Shown in pieces: positions 1-12,889 of a stretch of 64,000 nt of DNA. How positions within the stretch are numbered: the first letter of the stretch is position 1; each line of letters opens with the position of its first letter. Source of the DNA: Megascapheus bottae (Eukaryota > Chordata > Mammalia > Rodentia > Geomyidae); the NCBI GenBank assembly GCA_024803745.1, contig JANJXV010000016.1, forward strand, positions 40,095,001 to 40,159,000. Direction: 5' to 3'. Position numbers and translations under genes: made by a program. The notes below the pieces were generated by a model that saw nothing but the letters and a program-made list of their open reading frames with translations, had not been told where the DNA came from and searched no databases.

Positions 1-1360
1 TTTTCAAGGTAATTATGTGATTACATCTCCATCGCTACCACTATGATTAAATGACTTCAAGGATACACACTGCATCATTAATATTTCCTTTCCAAGGATC
101 CTTTCCAAGGATCCCTTTTCCTAGGAGAAAAATCTCTCATCAAATGCTTTGAATATATAATGGTATGATTTTTTAAAGTTACTCTTTTTGACATAACTCA
201 TGGCCACAAAGAGTCTCTCACCAACTACAACAATGCTGTGTCATTTTATATAATATATTAAAATTGCAAAACAAATCAAGGTCAAAAGGTAAAATCAAAA
301 TTTGTTGACTTGCTTTACAACATACCAAGTCTATTCATCATGCCTTAGTGAATATTCTATGCAAGCAAATATTCTTATGTAAGTTAAAATATAGAGACAA
401 AAATCACTGTGCTAAAGTACATGAATTCCTATGCTACATGGCTCTCTACATTAAAATTCTGTGGTTAATAGATTATACCTAATCCATCTCTTTTTGGCTA
501 ACTTGTATTTCTAGTAGTGCACAAATCACTTAGGAGGTATTAATTGTTTCACATGTGTGCAGCCAAATATGTTCTTTTAACCATTGCACTACTGTGCCAG
601 TTAATATGGCAGCTCAAGGTACAATCAAAGATTGGATATCCATCACTTCTTGGTATCACCCTTACAGTGCTTGCCATGTGTTTTGAAGATGCTTAGGCTC
701 TGCTTACTGATAAGCTGATTGAAACAAAGACCATGACAGGCTCATCATCTCCCCTGGTACTGTGCATTTTGACGAAGCCAGGCTGGATACACACCAGCAG
801 TTCCGAGTTATTTTGAAGATAACAGCTCATGGATGACACACACAATACATTACAAATGAGCAGATTTTTGAGACTGAAGAATCACGTGGGGACTGTCACT
901 TTTCACAGGAGAATTGTCACGGCCAAGGTCAGAAGGAAGAGGGAGTGAAGCCCAAAGTCAGAGTCCAGGAGAGGAAGCTTACCGCTCCACATCTGGAGAG
1001 TCAAGACAGATGCTTAGGAGAAAATGAGGTCAAGAGGCAAATTTGGTTAGAAGGCAGCAGAGGACTGTGGACATGCTGGCAGCATTACAAGTCCAAAGTG
1101 TAGGGACAGAAAAACCCTGGGAGGAACGGCAGGGAAAATAAGAATTTTCACCCTGATTCTCTCTGGCTGGCTTCTAGAAATAATCTAGCTGAAAAACAAT
1201 AATCTCATGCAAATGGAAAATTCTGCCAAGTCAAGAGATACCTTCTCTCAATGTCTTTAAATGCTAATTGCTGAAGGAAACAGAGTGTATGGAGGGTATT
1301 CACTACTATATACCATTTACATAAAAAGTCTCAATAATGAGGAAAAAATAATACAAGTTT

Positions 1361-1396
<36 letters not shown>

Positions 1397-2200
1397 TTCA
1401 GGCAAAGCTGAATTCTAGTTAAACTGCCATGTTTTAATTTTTAAGGAAGAAAAAATTCAGACCAATGCAATGGCTTCAGTCCATAAATTAAGAGTTAACA
1501 TATGTATCATGTTTTTATCCCTTGCCAAGATACACTGAATGTACTTTGATACTATGTGTCACAGATCACATTTTCCACTTCCAAAGCCTATCAGCACTCA
1601 TTTATTTCAGAAATGTATTCAATTTATTTTCCAATGAACAATATTTTTAAAAACCACTTTTAGCTGAAAACTGTTTGCCTTTTCAGTTCTCCTCTGATCT
1701 GTCTCATCAAATCAATAACTGTGACACTTTATTCATTTCTATACACTTTCTACTCAAATTAATGCAAATTATGAGGAGTCAAAACCCATATCTAAATAAC
1801 TTCTCAGTCTTTGTTTTGCTTACACAAACCCTCATTTGCTCTTCAAAACCCACCTGAGAATCACACTTCCATAAAACATAATGTGATTTCTCCAAGACAC
1901 ATTTCAGTGATTTGTGATCAAGTATGAACATGTACATTAATAAAAATATTGTGTTTCCTTGACTCTAAAATAACTGGGAGTGCTTTGTATTTTGTATCTG
2001 CCACAGAAGTCCTCAAAGAACCTTGAAAATACTATATCAACTGTGAAATATAATTGTGGAAAATTCAAATGTTACAACTTTAAATGATGTAGTTCAATTT
2101 TGTGTCCTATAAATTATTACTTATTGTGGTAATAGTAAATGGCCATTTATTCCAAAATGCTTACCTACGTATAATACACATACATATATAACACATACAT
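1..2200. other. Unique AT-rich DNA, no gene seen
   Basis: No open frame longer than about 60 codons looks coding, and I recognise no repeat family apart from the tetranucleotide array listed separately. A perfect 13-bp tandem duplication (ctttccaaggatc) lies at 88-113. The stretch is best treated as non-coding intergenic or intronic sequence. Confidence 0.6.
1361..1396. repeat. (GATA)n microsatellite
   Basis: About nine uninterrupted tetranucleotide GATA units, seen directly. The purity suggests the array is probably length-polymorphic. No SINE or LINE tail is attached to it. Confidence 0.95.
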
Positions 2201-2254
2201 GTTATATTCATGCTATATATGTTATATATGTATGCATGTATTCACATATTTGTG

Positions 2255-2485
2255 TGTTTGTATGTATGTATGTGTCATCTTGATGGCACTCAGATTTGCG
2301 ATCAGGGTTTCATGCTTGTTAGAATGGTGCTCTACTACTTGAGCCATACTTTTAGCTCTGTTTTTTGCTGGTTCTTTGAAAATGGCATTTGGCAAATTTT
2401 TCTATCCAGGTTAGCTTCAATTCTATTGCTTCCACATCTTGGGTTAATTAGGGTTACAGGTGTGAACCACTGATACCTGGCTCAA
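2255..2485 (-). mobile_element. Diverged dimeric B1/Geo-type SINE, antisense
   Basis: Read on the minus strand, this has an Alu/B1-like left half (complement of the gggttacaggtgtgaaccac block near 2451-2470). It is followed by a tRNA-like right half containing an equivalent of 'ggctcaagtagtagag' (complement at about 2326-2347). The A-rich tail has become a tatg-rich simple repeat at about 2250-2272. Divergence from the copies at 9760 and 37563 is heavy, so this is an old insertion. Assignment rests on eye alignment to the other copies in the window. Confidence 0.6.
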
Positions 2486-2489
2486 AATA

Positions 2490-4680
2490 CTTCTCTTCAG
2501 TTATTATTTCATGGATCATACAAAATTCTGAGTCTTCTGAAATCAAGGGCTAAGTTTTTATAGGATTTTTTTTATCCCTGAGGTCGATCTGTCTCACAAA
2601 CTCCAGTGATAGAAACACTCAAGAGATGTAGCAAAATGGCCTGAAAAAAATACCTGCTGTCTGCAATGACTAGTGAACACTAATAGCAACTCCTAATGTC
2701 TGATTCCAATTAGGCCAGAAAGCTCAGGGTTTAACCAATATACCTGAATAAATAAAGCAAATCCTTTCAAAATGGATTTCAGAATTCTATTGTGGAGCGC
2801 ATTTACAGAAAGCCTTCCTTATTCACAGGTTTATTGTGGAGAGTTTTCACTCAGCACCGTTAATAATAACAATTAATTAGTTCATGAATTAGCTTACACA
2901 ACCACTCTAAACACCTCTGTATGTGTTGTATAACTCCGATGATGCTAACCAGTTGTGCGTCAGGCCCTGGCTATCTGTGGACTGCTGAGGTCTTCCTTGA
3001 GGGCGCTTTTGTGAGAAGATGCCTAGCAGAGGGCTTCATTTCAGTGATACAGTGACAACTGTTAGTTTTGTTGACAGGCAGTCTGTCTTTAGCAATGTGG
3101 GACAAATGCCTGGAAGTCCACAGCAGAACAGGAATTCTGCACAGGTTGTCACTCTGGTTGCCTCCATTGATGGTCTCCATGCCCTCATCAGAACCAGAGT
3201 GGGGTCGTACCTCTATCATACTGTATTGATAATGAGTTTCTAATTGTGCAGAATGATTTCTTTGTTTTTTTTTTCCAAGACAGTTTGCTGAACATCAAGC
3301 TATAGCTTGCATTGGCAAAATTTGTTATGCAATTATTGTGATAAGTTTATATCAGATTTTAAGATAACCCACACAAGAGTACAATGACATAATAGCACTA
3401 TGATCCATGGTTTTACAATGGAAATTTCTCTTCTTTACTTTTAGTAGTTCTGACTTGGTTCACTTGTGATTCATTGCATAAAATATATTTGAACTATAAT
3501 AATATTACCAATCTTTACTGAATAATAGAATACATAGGACCTAATCTCATAGCATTTAAGTATAACAACTATGGTTCACAAAAGTTTTAGATTTCAAGGT
3601 CAAGACAAAGAAATGGGATCTGTATAAATGTGCAAAAGATTTTTCATCAACCTTTGTGCTTTGACACGGCCTTTCCTTGGTTATCCTCTTCTCTTTCTAA
3701 AACTTTCTTTCTTTCACAGTTCAACGAGTCGAGTTCTAATTCTTTTAACTCAGCTAAATTCATGTATTTAAATTCATCTACAATTTATTCTGTAAACATT
3801 CTTGATTTTTTTTTTACTTTTCCTCACTGTTCTTGGTAATTTGGCAGCTCCAAAATGTTCAAAACACAAGTGCAGTACAAAAGCATACCAAACCCTTTTA
3901 TCCACCTTTTTGTTCTTCATACATGCAGCTTCATATCTTCTTCTTGGCTTTTATTAATATCAATGGCTTTTGTGCCACTGGTAGGTTTAGCTGAAATGGA
4001 TATGGAATGCAAAATTCCACTTGTTTAAACATGCATAATCTTTCTTCTTCCAACAATTTAGAACCAGACAGCCAATCCTAGGCTTGGAATTCCTCCATGT
4101 CATAAATTCAAGAATGGCCTTCAACCTCTCTTCCCAATGGAAAGGACTTGTCTAGGATGTTTGGATGAATGACAGAAGCAAAAAGAAATCCTAATAGCCT
4201 ATCATTTAGAATAATTTCACATGCTTGAAAATCCATTTCTACTTAGGACTTATTGAACCTCTCTTAGTCACATAGCTGTACCTAGTGGTAAAAGAACATG
4301 AAAATGGACTAGAACTACACATAGGCGCCCATGACTTACAGAAGAGCAGATTAAACACCAGGGCTACACTGAGTTGAGTGAATGTCAGATATTGGCCCCC
4401 AAATTTTAGCTAAAATGACTTCCTTTTTGAAATAAAGTTATTTTAATAATATGTCTAAATTTCCGTGATTCTTCAAGAGGATCTGCCTTTGATATTTCAA
4501 CTGAGACCTACCTCTGGTTCTACAATCAGTGTTTATACCCTTCCACAAATTTACATGGGGGTTTCATCATGTTTAACAAGGTTTAATCTATTAAATATGT
4601 GAGTCTCTTCTATTTTCTGGATACACAAGGACAAGCCAGAGGTTTTTGCCTTTTTCTATGCCCAATTAACCTAGATAATA
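2490..4680. other. Unique DNA; slightly GC-richer patch near 3.0-3.24 kb
   Basis: No recognisable gene. At 2971-3243 both strands happen to be open for 74-82 codons over a GC-richer patch. The frames lack family features and overlap each other, so I do not call a gene. A non-coding conserved element or an old unrecognised repeat are both possible. Confidence 0.45.
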
Positions 4681-4682
4681 TT

Positions 4683-4795
4683 TGCTCATTCACAAACATG
4701 TATTCATAATTACATTTTGTTCAGTTCTACTGTAAGCACATGGAAACTGAAGTAAAACAGTGGTGACCTTGTCCTTTACAAACATTGATTCTCAA
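4683..4795 (+). repeat. Ancient L2/MIR-like fragment
   Basis: The block reads like the widespread mammalian 'ttcattcaacaaatatttattgagca...' element with 'gaaacagtgaacaaaacagacaaggt...' downstream. Here it appears as gctcattcacaaacatgtattc, then aaacagtggtgaccttgtcc. It is short and strongly diverged. The exact family (L2 or MIR) cannot be settled by eye. Confidence 0.45.
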
Positions 4796-5167
4796 GTTAG
4801 GCACCCCAAAAGTCACCAACACTGGGAGACAGGCGATGCAGTGAAAAGCAGAAGTTCTCTGAAAAGGGCAGAGGTTGAGCTGTGCTTTCCAGGGGACAGG
4901 TGAGAAGGGGTCTCACAGACAGTTGGTCCAAAGAGGAGGCAAAGAGGAGTGTGAAGGAGCACCCATCTCAGCCAACGCCGTGAGGGATGTTCTATCTCTG
5001 AGCCAGTGATGATCCTGGCAGAAAAGTTAGTCACACTGGGGAGAGAAGTGACAACCATGGGCCATTTCAGCTTTGATTTGACTAGAAGACAAATGAAGAG
5101 ACATTAGAAGTGCTTGAGGAGGAAAAGAAAGGACCACATGTAAGTAACTTGTCTTTGTCAGAATTTT

Positions 5168-5365
5168 TTTAGCTTGGGCCCTACTGGCATTCCAGGCTGG
5201 AGCCTGGGAGTGGGTCTGCTGTGCAGGTCCTGCCCGATACTAGACTCATAGCAGCCACAACACTGGCCCCTGTGCTCTTGTGTCTGTAACACCCAGGCTT
5301 GGTGTGGGAACACAGAAATGTGACTGCACAGGTTGCCAAACAGCCCCTAAGAACCACTAGGCTAG
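5168..5365 (+). mobile_element. MER5A-like DNA transposon fossil (hAT-Charlie)
   Basis: The run agrees with MER5A, an ancient non-autonomous hAT-Charlie element, in order along its length: 'gggccctactggcattc', then a ggctgg block, then 'ctgtgcaggtcctgcc', then 'cactggcccctg', then 'gttgccaaacagcccc', then 'aagaaccactagg'. It lacks clear target duplications, as expected for an element shared across placental mammals. It has no coding capacity. Short open frames on the minus strand here are incidental. Confidence 0.75.
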
Positions 5366-5369
5366 GAGC

Positions 5370-8300
5370 CAGGAAGCAGACCAACAGCACTGATGCTGTG
5401 CATGAGGAGAAAAGCCATTCCGATTTTCACAACTTCATCTGGAAGTGCTGAGAACCATCTAGGCTATGGATATTCTCAAACGCTCTGGGAAAGGATTTTT
5501 CATGACAGCAACTGGCTGTGAAATGTTCGAAAATTAGAGATGCTGGAGATTTTAAGATAGAGGGTTCAGATGGCCGTGAGATGGTGGTGCGGAATGAGAA
5601 GGAAACAGACACTGAATTGAGGCCAAGTAGAAACTCTGAACCCTCAGTAGGGATTTGAAAACTGAAATGTTTCAGAGACAGCAATAGCCATAGCATACAT
5701 TTTACATATTCTATACGACAGATATTGCCCTCATATGTAATATGCTTTTTTGTATTTCATATATGTGAAAGCAGTCATATGTGTTATATTATACATGTAT
5801 ATTATGGACATGGATTGCGAATAAGAAATTGGCAAAGATAACAGGAAGACAGCAAAGCAAAGTCTGAGCCCCATGGGATCTCACTGCTTCACGGATCCTG
5901 CAGATTCGCTGCAGTGCTTGGAGACATAAGAATGCTTGTCAGAGTGACCCACTGTGGGTGGGAGGGAAAGTGGCACAGATGGGGAAACCCTGGGAGTCCA
6001 AAGCCCCAGGGAGTGCTAACGCTGTGGGATGTGCTGAGTGGAGACAGGTCACTCTGAGGGTCCTGTTGGGTCTGCTCTTCTTGGGGGTGTAGTTCTGAGG
6101 TTGGCCAACTTGTAATGTCAACAGGATGCACGTGCTGTCCCTAAGGTGTCACCAATATGCCTTTCCAGGTTTAATAATTAACTAATCAGGCATGGGTCAT
6201 CAACAGAAAAAAAAACAATTCATTTGCATTCGCTTATTGTTATTGATTTCACTGTTGTTAAATAGTTATAAATTCAATATATCAGTACATGATCACAGGC
6301 ATAAGGATTGCTGTCATTATTCTTCCTCTTTTCTCCCAACTCCGCTCATCCCTTCAGCTTTCTTAACAGTCAACATGTATTTGATGCATGTTACCACTTT
6401 TCCCTCCCTCCCTTTCTCTCTCCCTTCCCATTGACCTCACCTCCCTGACAACAAAAGTTCCAGCTTCCAGGTATTTGATTTATTAGACCACCAAATAATT
6501 GTTCAAGGGAATTACGTGTTATATAGACATTAGACTTAAAACTACCAAGATATATGTAGGCATATATAAGGCCATGTAAATATATACAAAACTATTAACA
6601 AACATATGGTATATGTAGGGAAATACTGAGATTTTGAACAATGAATGTGTGGTTTATTTAGAATTGTTAAATAAAATCATGCTACTAATTTGAGAGAAAA
6701 GGTTGTAGCATTAGAAAAAATTCTGTTACCGTGCAAATTTGATTAAGTAGAACCAATTATAAGTACATTCACTAATGTAAGAAACAATTCATATTCTTAA
6801 TATTGAACATGATAACTACAAAGTTATCACATAAAATATAGATTTCCCCCCTTTGGTTTTAAGAGCAAAGGAGGTCAAGGTTTAAATGAGCAGAATAAAT
6901 TGATTTTAAGCTCCAGCTCGTCCAATAAAAGTGCAACCTAATTGAGTATAACAGCTATAGCTTTAGACAAACGTAAAACATTCCATAGAAATTTTGATTA
7001 AAAATAAAAAGCATTTCCCACAAATTGACTGTAGCTATGAAGTGTAGAGTTGGGAAGAAGTGTAATGAGCTGTTAACAGACATTTTTAACCAAGGAAATA
7101 TGAATTGCATTTGGCCACATTTTTCATCTGTTACATTCAGAGCTGATAAAGCTGATGAAGCACATTGGTCTGACCAGAAGTTACGTCTAAAAGATGTGCA
7201 AAGCTATTCTTAAACTCCAACAGATTCCAAGACTATTTCTTTCCTTCTTTTGCATACTGAAGGTAAATGGGCTTCGTAGAATGTGCATGGAATGAGGTTG
7301 TCTTATATGAAGCCAGGCAATTGTGGTGACACTGCAGACCAGGATAGATTTTATACGGACAAATTGGGCAGAAGAAAGCAGCAACATAAAACCTCCATAT
7401 CTTCATAATTTCTCCTGTCTTTGCAGGGTTTTCTTCCATTGAAAGGAAATTTCACTAGCATAGACTTTTCTCCATTATCAAGCACTAAACACACTCTAAG
7501 TGAAAAGTGAGGTACAGACATTTTAAAGTTTGCAAGCTCAGTTGTTTATAAAAAGGAAATTCATTAATGTCCACTTAAAGAACTCTACAATTTTATCACA
7601 GTTTATTCATAAACTATCTCATAGGTCTGGAACTGTGAAAATAGCATAGAGTTTTTGGATAACCTTCTTTCAGTTTTCCTAATTATAATTACTCACAAGG
7701 CCATGTATGATGTATAGAAAAGTTTCCACACTGGAATTGGCACAGTACTACAAAGTGCCCATTTCAGTAAAATTGTAGCAGCCCTCCTGTTTCTTTTCCC
7801 CTGGGTTCTATTCCAGAGTCACACAAATCCATTTCATCATCGACTCTTCCTTACTGGCTTCCAGCCTGAGAGGTTCTTAAAATTACCTGTGTTTCATTAC
7901 CTCACTACTTCTGAAGCACTGTCAGGTCCGAAAGAGAGGTCTGGTGCTTTATTAACTGAGCTTTAGTTTGTTCGATATGCTCATGCCATCACACCAAAGT
8001 TACCAATTTGGAAGAATAACACAGAACTAACGTCCCTTTTTCAGTACGCTGTATCTATTGAGATACGGTGTCTTCATGTCACTAAGGATGACAGTGATTA
8101 AGGTGATATCAGCTAAGCTTCTTCACTACAGCGTGAATATTTCCTATATCGCTTAATATTTTGAAGCTTCATAAATACATGCCTTTTCAATCTTTTGAAA
8201 TATGCCACGGAGACAAAGAAATAAGGAGAAACCTACAAAAGAATGGAATTCACTGGTTTAAAGTAAAACATTAAAGCAAAAGTTGAAGTTCCTCACATAA

Positions 8301-9745
8301 ATTAATGCATCTAATGTTGACTGCAAATAATATATAGTTAATCATGTGTATACTTATTTGCAATAATTCTTAAAGCATTAATACTTATTTGAATGTAATT
8401 ACATTTATTTAAAGAAAATTTTGCCTACATTCTTAGATAAAAGCTTCCTAAACAAGAATGTTGAAGACTCCCCAATGCTACATCCATAATGCTGATCAAT
8501 AACTCCACTTTCCTTCTGCCAGTATGTTGTGACAAAAACAGTGTTATATTTGTTTCTTTCGGATGAAAAGAAATGGCATGCATAACTCTGCAACTTAAAA
8601 ATTCATTAGGCCAAACTTCTGAAAAATTAATGATACTATTTTACTCACTTAAGTTATTACTTTTAAAATGACATTCAAAAGTGTACATTTTCTAAACTGG
8701 TTTTAGATCTGGAAGGAGATCACTGACAAGGTTCCTTGGGTATAAATAGTAGGAAGCTCCCCATTCACAAATCAGGAGGTTGCTATGTAGGTAGAAAGTG
8801 GACAAGCACTGTGCCATCCTCAGCCAACTTCTACTGATGCCTGGACATGCAGATTTGATTTGAATTTCTACCGATGTAACTAGGAAATATCTAATTACTG
8901 TTTAATTTGCTTTCCAGTTCTGACTGAGATTCCATATTTTTCCAGAAGCATATTTGCAGATAGGTGTTTTCTCAATAAGCAGGACTGGCTAACAGTCGAT
9001 GGGATCTGACACCAGAGGGGACAATTCCATAGCAGGGTTCTGGTGCCGGATATGAGGCCAATGTGCTTCTTCACTGTGAAAGCACTCATATTTGTGATGA
9101 TCTATTTTGAGCCCCTAACTACAGTAGCAGTGATAAGAAAGGAAAGGAGAACAAACAAAACCCTGATTTCCCTTTCACTCTAATTAACCGACTTTGAAGA
9201 TGGTATGATCCCTCTGCATTGCAGCCAGTTCCTGCTGAATTTTATGTAAATTATAATGCTTTAGTCTAGCATTAGTTAAGTAGCAATTTTGAGCATGAAT
9301 AGTTGCTAAATTTTAAACAATGCTGTTTGAAATTTCACTGATATGATTTTAAGTCTGCATAAAATCTGTTCTTCATGGGTGAAATAAATCCATTCAATTA
9401 CATGACTGCCAATGGTTTTCGATTTGGGAATTTTCTAAAATGTGGAGTAAGAAGGAAGAGCATGGGAAAAGTAAAACACTCCAATAGCACCGATATATTA
9501 TTATGATTGACACACACTTTTAATCAGACGTTCATCAATTATTACCTTATGAAAATGATTATTAAGTGGTTTAGAAACAATAAATGAATGATATAGAAAT
9601 ATTCAACAATGTGCTTGTCATTAACAAACCTTACCATTTGGACGCATAAATTGTATTTCATTACTTTGCATCAAACTGATTCTTATCAATATGTAGACTC
9701 CAATCTTTCTTTAAAAATATGAGATATTATAATCACGGACTTTGT
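5370..9745. other. Unique AT-rich DNA
   Basis: No gene is recognised. A pyrimidine-rich block at 6395-6432 (ccctccctccctttctctctccc), with flanking sequence at 6200-6440, could be the antisense 3' UTR of an old L1, but the match is weak. The 7.02-7.40 kb and 9.2-9.65 kb stretches look free of repeats and could hold conserved non-coding DNA; only a cross-species alignment would show it. Confidence 0.45.
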
Positions 9746-9759
9746 TATTATAAGTCTTT

Positions 9760-9989
9760 TTTTGTGGGGGTCATAGGGCTTGAACTCAGCCTGGGAATTG
9801 TCCCTGAGCTTCTCAGTTCAAGGCTACCATCCTACCCTTAAGCCAAGCCTCACTTCCTGTTTTCTAGAGATTACTTGGAGATAAGAGTCTCAGGTCCTTT
9901 TGTGCTCGGGCTGGCTTTGAACCTTGATCCTCAGATCTCAGCCTCCTGAGTAGCTAGGATTACAGGCGTGAGTCACAGTGCCTGGCTCT
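9760..9989 (-). mobile_element. B1-Geo type dimeric SINE, antisense, with TSD
   Basis: On the minus strand it starts with an Alu/B1-like left half (ctcacgcctgtaatcctagc, then ctactcaggaggctgagatc). It continues through a middle segment (gagactcttatctcc) into a tRNA-like right half ending 'gagttcaagccc' and an A tail. A 12-bp target duplication, ttataagtcttt, flanks it at 9748-9759 and 9990-10001. The structure resembles the B1-dID class of dimeric rodent SINEs. It is better preserved than the copies at 2255, 26765 and 49897. Confidence 0.85.
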
Positions 9990-10394
9990 TTATAAGTCTT
10001 TATAGTGAACTCTTCCCAAATCTCAGTGTGTTAAAGCCACACATGGTAATTCATGTGGGCAACATGAAAAGCTACGTGGTGCACCATTTCAGAATCTGGT
10101 AGTGACTCAGTAAGGCTCAAATTCATATTTACCTTCATTTCTATGCATCTTAAAATGGGCACAATGATCAACTAACTTAATTGAGAAGGGGCAAGTTCCA
10201 GTATCATGTAAGACAGCATTCCAATGACTCAGTTCCCAGCATGACACAGCCTAAGGGAGGAAAATGGCCACAATCTGGTACAGGCATAATTGGTTGAATA
10301 TTGTATGAAGACAATGCTGCTTTCCAAAAATGGCCTTTTGTGGTGATTTTTGTGTATAGGAATGATACACATGTGTGCATTTTAGGTATGGATC

Positions 10395-10835
10395 CCCTGC
10401 TGGGTTTTATTGCGTCAGTTTGGATTCTTTTGTGTTGGCAGTAGTGTGAGGAAGAATCCCGAGAGAGGCCCAGGGCAGCAACACCGGCCATGAAGGAGAG
10501 GAAGCCAGGAGACGGAGCATCTCTGCACAGTCACAGGATGATGGCTGCTGTTATTAAGCCATTGCCTCTCAGCTCCAATTCCACTCTGGCGTACTGTACT
10601 GGGACCCCAAAATCTTTTTGTTTGCCAGTTTGCTAATTCTTGGTTTCTGCCAATAGGCCTGTTAAATGGAGACCTGGAGGGGGCAAGGAGAGGCGGGGCG
10701 TGTTCTCCTTCCATTTCCATTTCCAGTGAGCATCTGATTTGCCCCTTGCCTCTGTTAATGGTTCTCTCCTGGCTTGGCTGTGAACATACCTTGGCAGCAG
10801 TTTCTTTCTGTAACAACTAGTAGCCACAGGTTTTT
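10395..10835. other. GC-rich block, unassigned
   Basis: This patch is clearly richer in GC than its surroundings and holds an open minus-strand frame of 133 codons (10415-10816). The frame shows no domain I know. Its composition is compatible with a decayed LTR or an old exon copy, but I could not match a family. I do not call a gene. Confidence 0.35.
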
Positions 10836-12635
10836 CCCCTCTACTCTGTGTAGTACAGGCTCACCGAGTACCCTTCAGACCCCAGCACCAGGACTTACCC
10901 TGCCAGGAAATTCTGAACGCTTTCTCCACCATTCCATCTGGTACAATTAGATCAAAACCAGAAGATAATATTTCTGTGCGTTGTATTGTGTGACAAGGAG
11001 TAGAAGAAGTCAAACAACCTTTGTGTGGCTTCTTTGTAAAGGTAAACAGCGATTCATAGCATTTTTCTGCTGGGAGTTAAACAGAGAGTTTGCTGCTTCA
11101 ACATGCAGATGCCATGCAACAGCTGTGCTGCTTCGAATGAGAAGACATTCTTCCAACCTCACCATTGGAGTGTTCATTAGAGATTGGAGCAGTCCCTTGA
11201 TTCCAATTTCAGCAGCCCAGAGTCATATGCCAAAATTTGCTTGGTAGTGCTGGAGTGTAGTCTGTCACAGACTGTTGCTATTTAGAATAGCCCCTAGACA
11301 GAGAGAGGGTTAGCATGTGTCATCGTGGCTACTGTTGGAAACACAGCCACAGGTTTCTGAAAGACTTTCCATGGCAATATTCTGGGAAAGAACTTAAATA
11401 CAAGCTCTGCCAGTTGCTGCATTCGCCCATCCAAGTATGCATGTGAGGACCTCAGCAGTAATGACAGAGGGTCTGTCGACTGGGAGACAAAATGGAGCCA
11501 AATTTCTGGGTAGATGAGGCCCGGAGCATTTACTCTAATGGCCTGGTTATGCTAGAATTTGGAACCATCCTCTATCCATACCAACTGCTCTCTGGAACTC
11601 CTTTTGCCACCCACCAAAGCCAGAATGAGGCACGGGCACCATAAAACCTAGATAAGAGCTAGATGAGCAATGGCTGATTAAATTTAAGATGATATTCCAG
11701 TGCCGCATCCCAGCTGAGCCAGCCAACCCACAGTCAGTGCCCTGGAAATGTAAGAGTGAGCCGAGCATGGAGCCCAGGCAGAGAACCACACACATTCTGC
11801 GTAAGTGCATGATCTTTGGTTGAAACGAACTTATTTTTTATTTTTTTCTATAAAACAATGTAAGGATTTCTTCAGTTCGGTGAGCTGCGGGTCTCCATGA
11901 CCAAATTCTATTAGGCAATAGAAACGTCTAAAGGCCACATGCTGACCTTGGCCCTATATTGATAATGACCTGGGTCATTGACCTTGACCTTGAAGAGCCT
12001 AGTTCTGTAAAAGCATCCACTACACAGAAACCCTGGTCCCCAGGAAACAGTGTCACTGAGCTTCTCAAAGATACTAGATCTCTTCCATCCACACTTCTTT
12101 GGCATGCCCATTTTAGGACTGTCTAGCTTTGCAATGCACTTCATTAACTCTGATCTGCCTAACAGCAGACTCTAACATTCCCTGGTTCCACCAGGACATC
12201 TGCCCTATTTGTGAATGCCAGTGTATGTGAGCCAAGCCCTTCGAAAATATCAGTCACCTGTTCTTGCCTTTGCTAACAAGGGTGTATTTCTGGGATAAAT
12301 CTCTCATAAACCTTGCTCTAGCTATTGATCTTGAAGTAAAGATGATAGTCAGACATGAATCAGGAGGAAAGCGGTGAGATCTTATAAAGCAGGTACTATC
12401 CTCCCGAGACCATAAAAGAGCCCAGCCCCAGCCCCAGGAAAGGCTCCACCACAGCCTTTGTGATGTTTTAAACAGTACATTTCAAGGTGCAGCTCAAGAT
12501 TCACTTACCAATTGATCCCTAGCACAATTTTGGGGCTCATTGTTTTATATCAGGCCCTAACTTTCAGTGCAGGTGACTTTGAAAGGTGTGTTTACTCACT
12601 CTAAATTTGCTTCATAATTAAATCCTCCAATGAGA
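10836..12635. other. Mostly unique DNA with a hormone-receptor half-site cluster
   Basis: No gene or clear repeat seen. It includes the TGACCT-type half-site cluster listed separately at 11943-11994. Short frames in both directions look random. Confidence 0.45.
11943..11994. promoter_or_regulatory. Possible nuclear-receptor binding cluster
   Basis: Within 52 bp there are five AGGTCA-like half-sites, mostly on the minus strand: tgaccttgg at 11943, tgacctgggtca at 11966-11977, and tgaccttgaccttga at 11980-11994. The complement of the last stretch contains TCAAGGTCA, the extended half-site used by ERR and NR5A receptors. Sequence match only; nothing shows occupancy or a target gene. Confidence 0.3.
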
Positions 12636-12639
12636 CTTT

Positions 12640-12885
12640 TTCATTTTTTATTACTTATTGTAAAGGTGATGAGCAGGGCAGTTACATTTATATACATAAA
12701 GTGAGGAGTACATTTCTTTTTGAATATTTCTCTCCTCCCTCATTTTCTCCCACTTTCCCTACTTCAACCCCTTTCCCCCCAAATTGTAAAGTTCATTTCC
12801 AACATAGGGTCCAGTGAGTATCATTGCTGTATTAGTTCATCCTTTGTCCAGTTCTTTCTGTGATTCCCTTTCCCTCCCACGGAGC
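12640..12885 (-). mobile_element. Older L1 3' end, antisense (probable)
   Basis: The complement reads as a purine-rich tract (ggggggaaaggggttgaag, then gggaaagtgggag) followed by a decayed end '...tcacctttacaataagtaataaaaaa'. This is the layout of the young L1 3' UTRs elsewhere in the window (G-rich tract, then ttacaataaaaa). The body sequence differs, suggesting an older L1 subfamily. No ORF2 sequence is present. Confidence 0.5.
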
Positions 12886-12889
12886 AAAT

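Noticed and set aside
6200..6440. Possible antisense old L1 3' UTR
   Set aside because: A pyrimidine-rich tract is present, but the expected T-rich end on the left is missing and the body does not match the other L1 tails.
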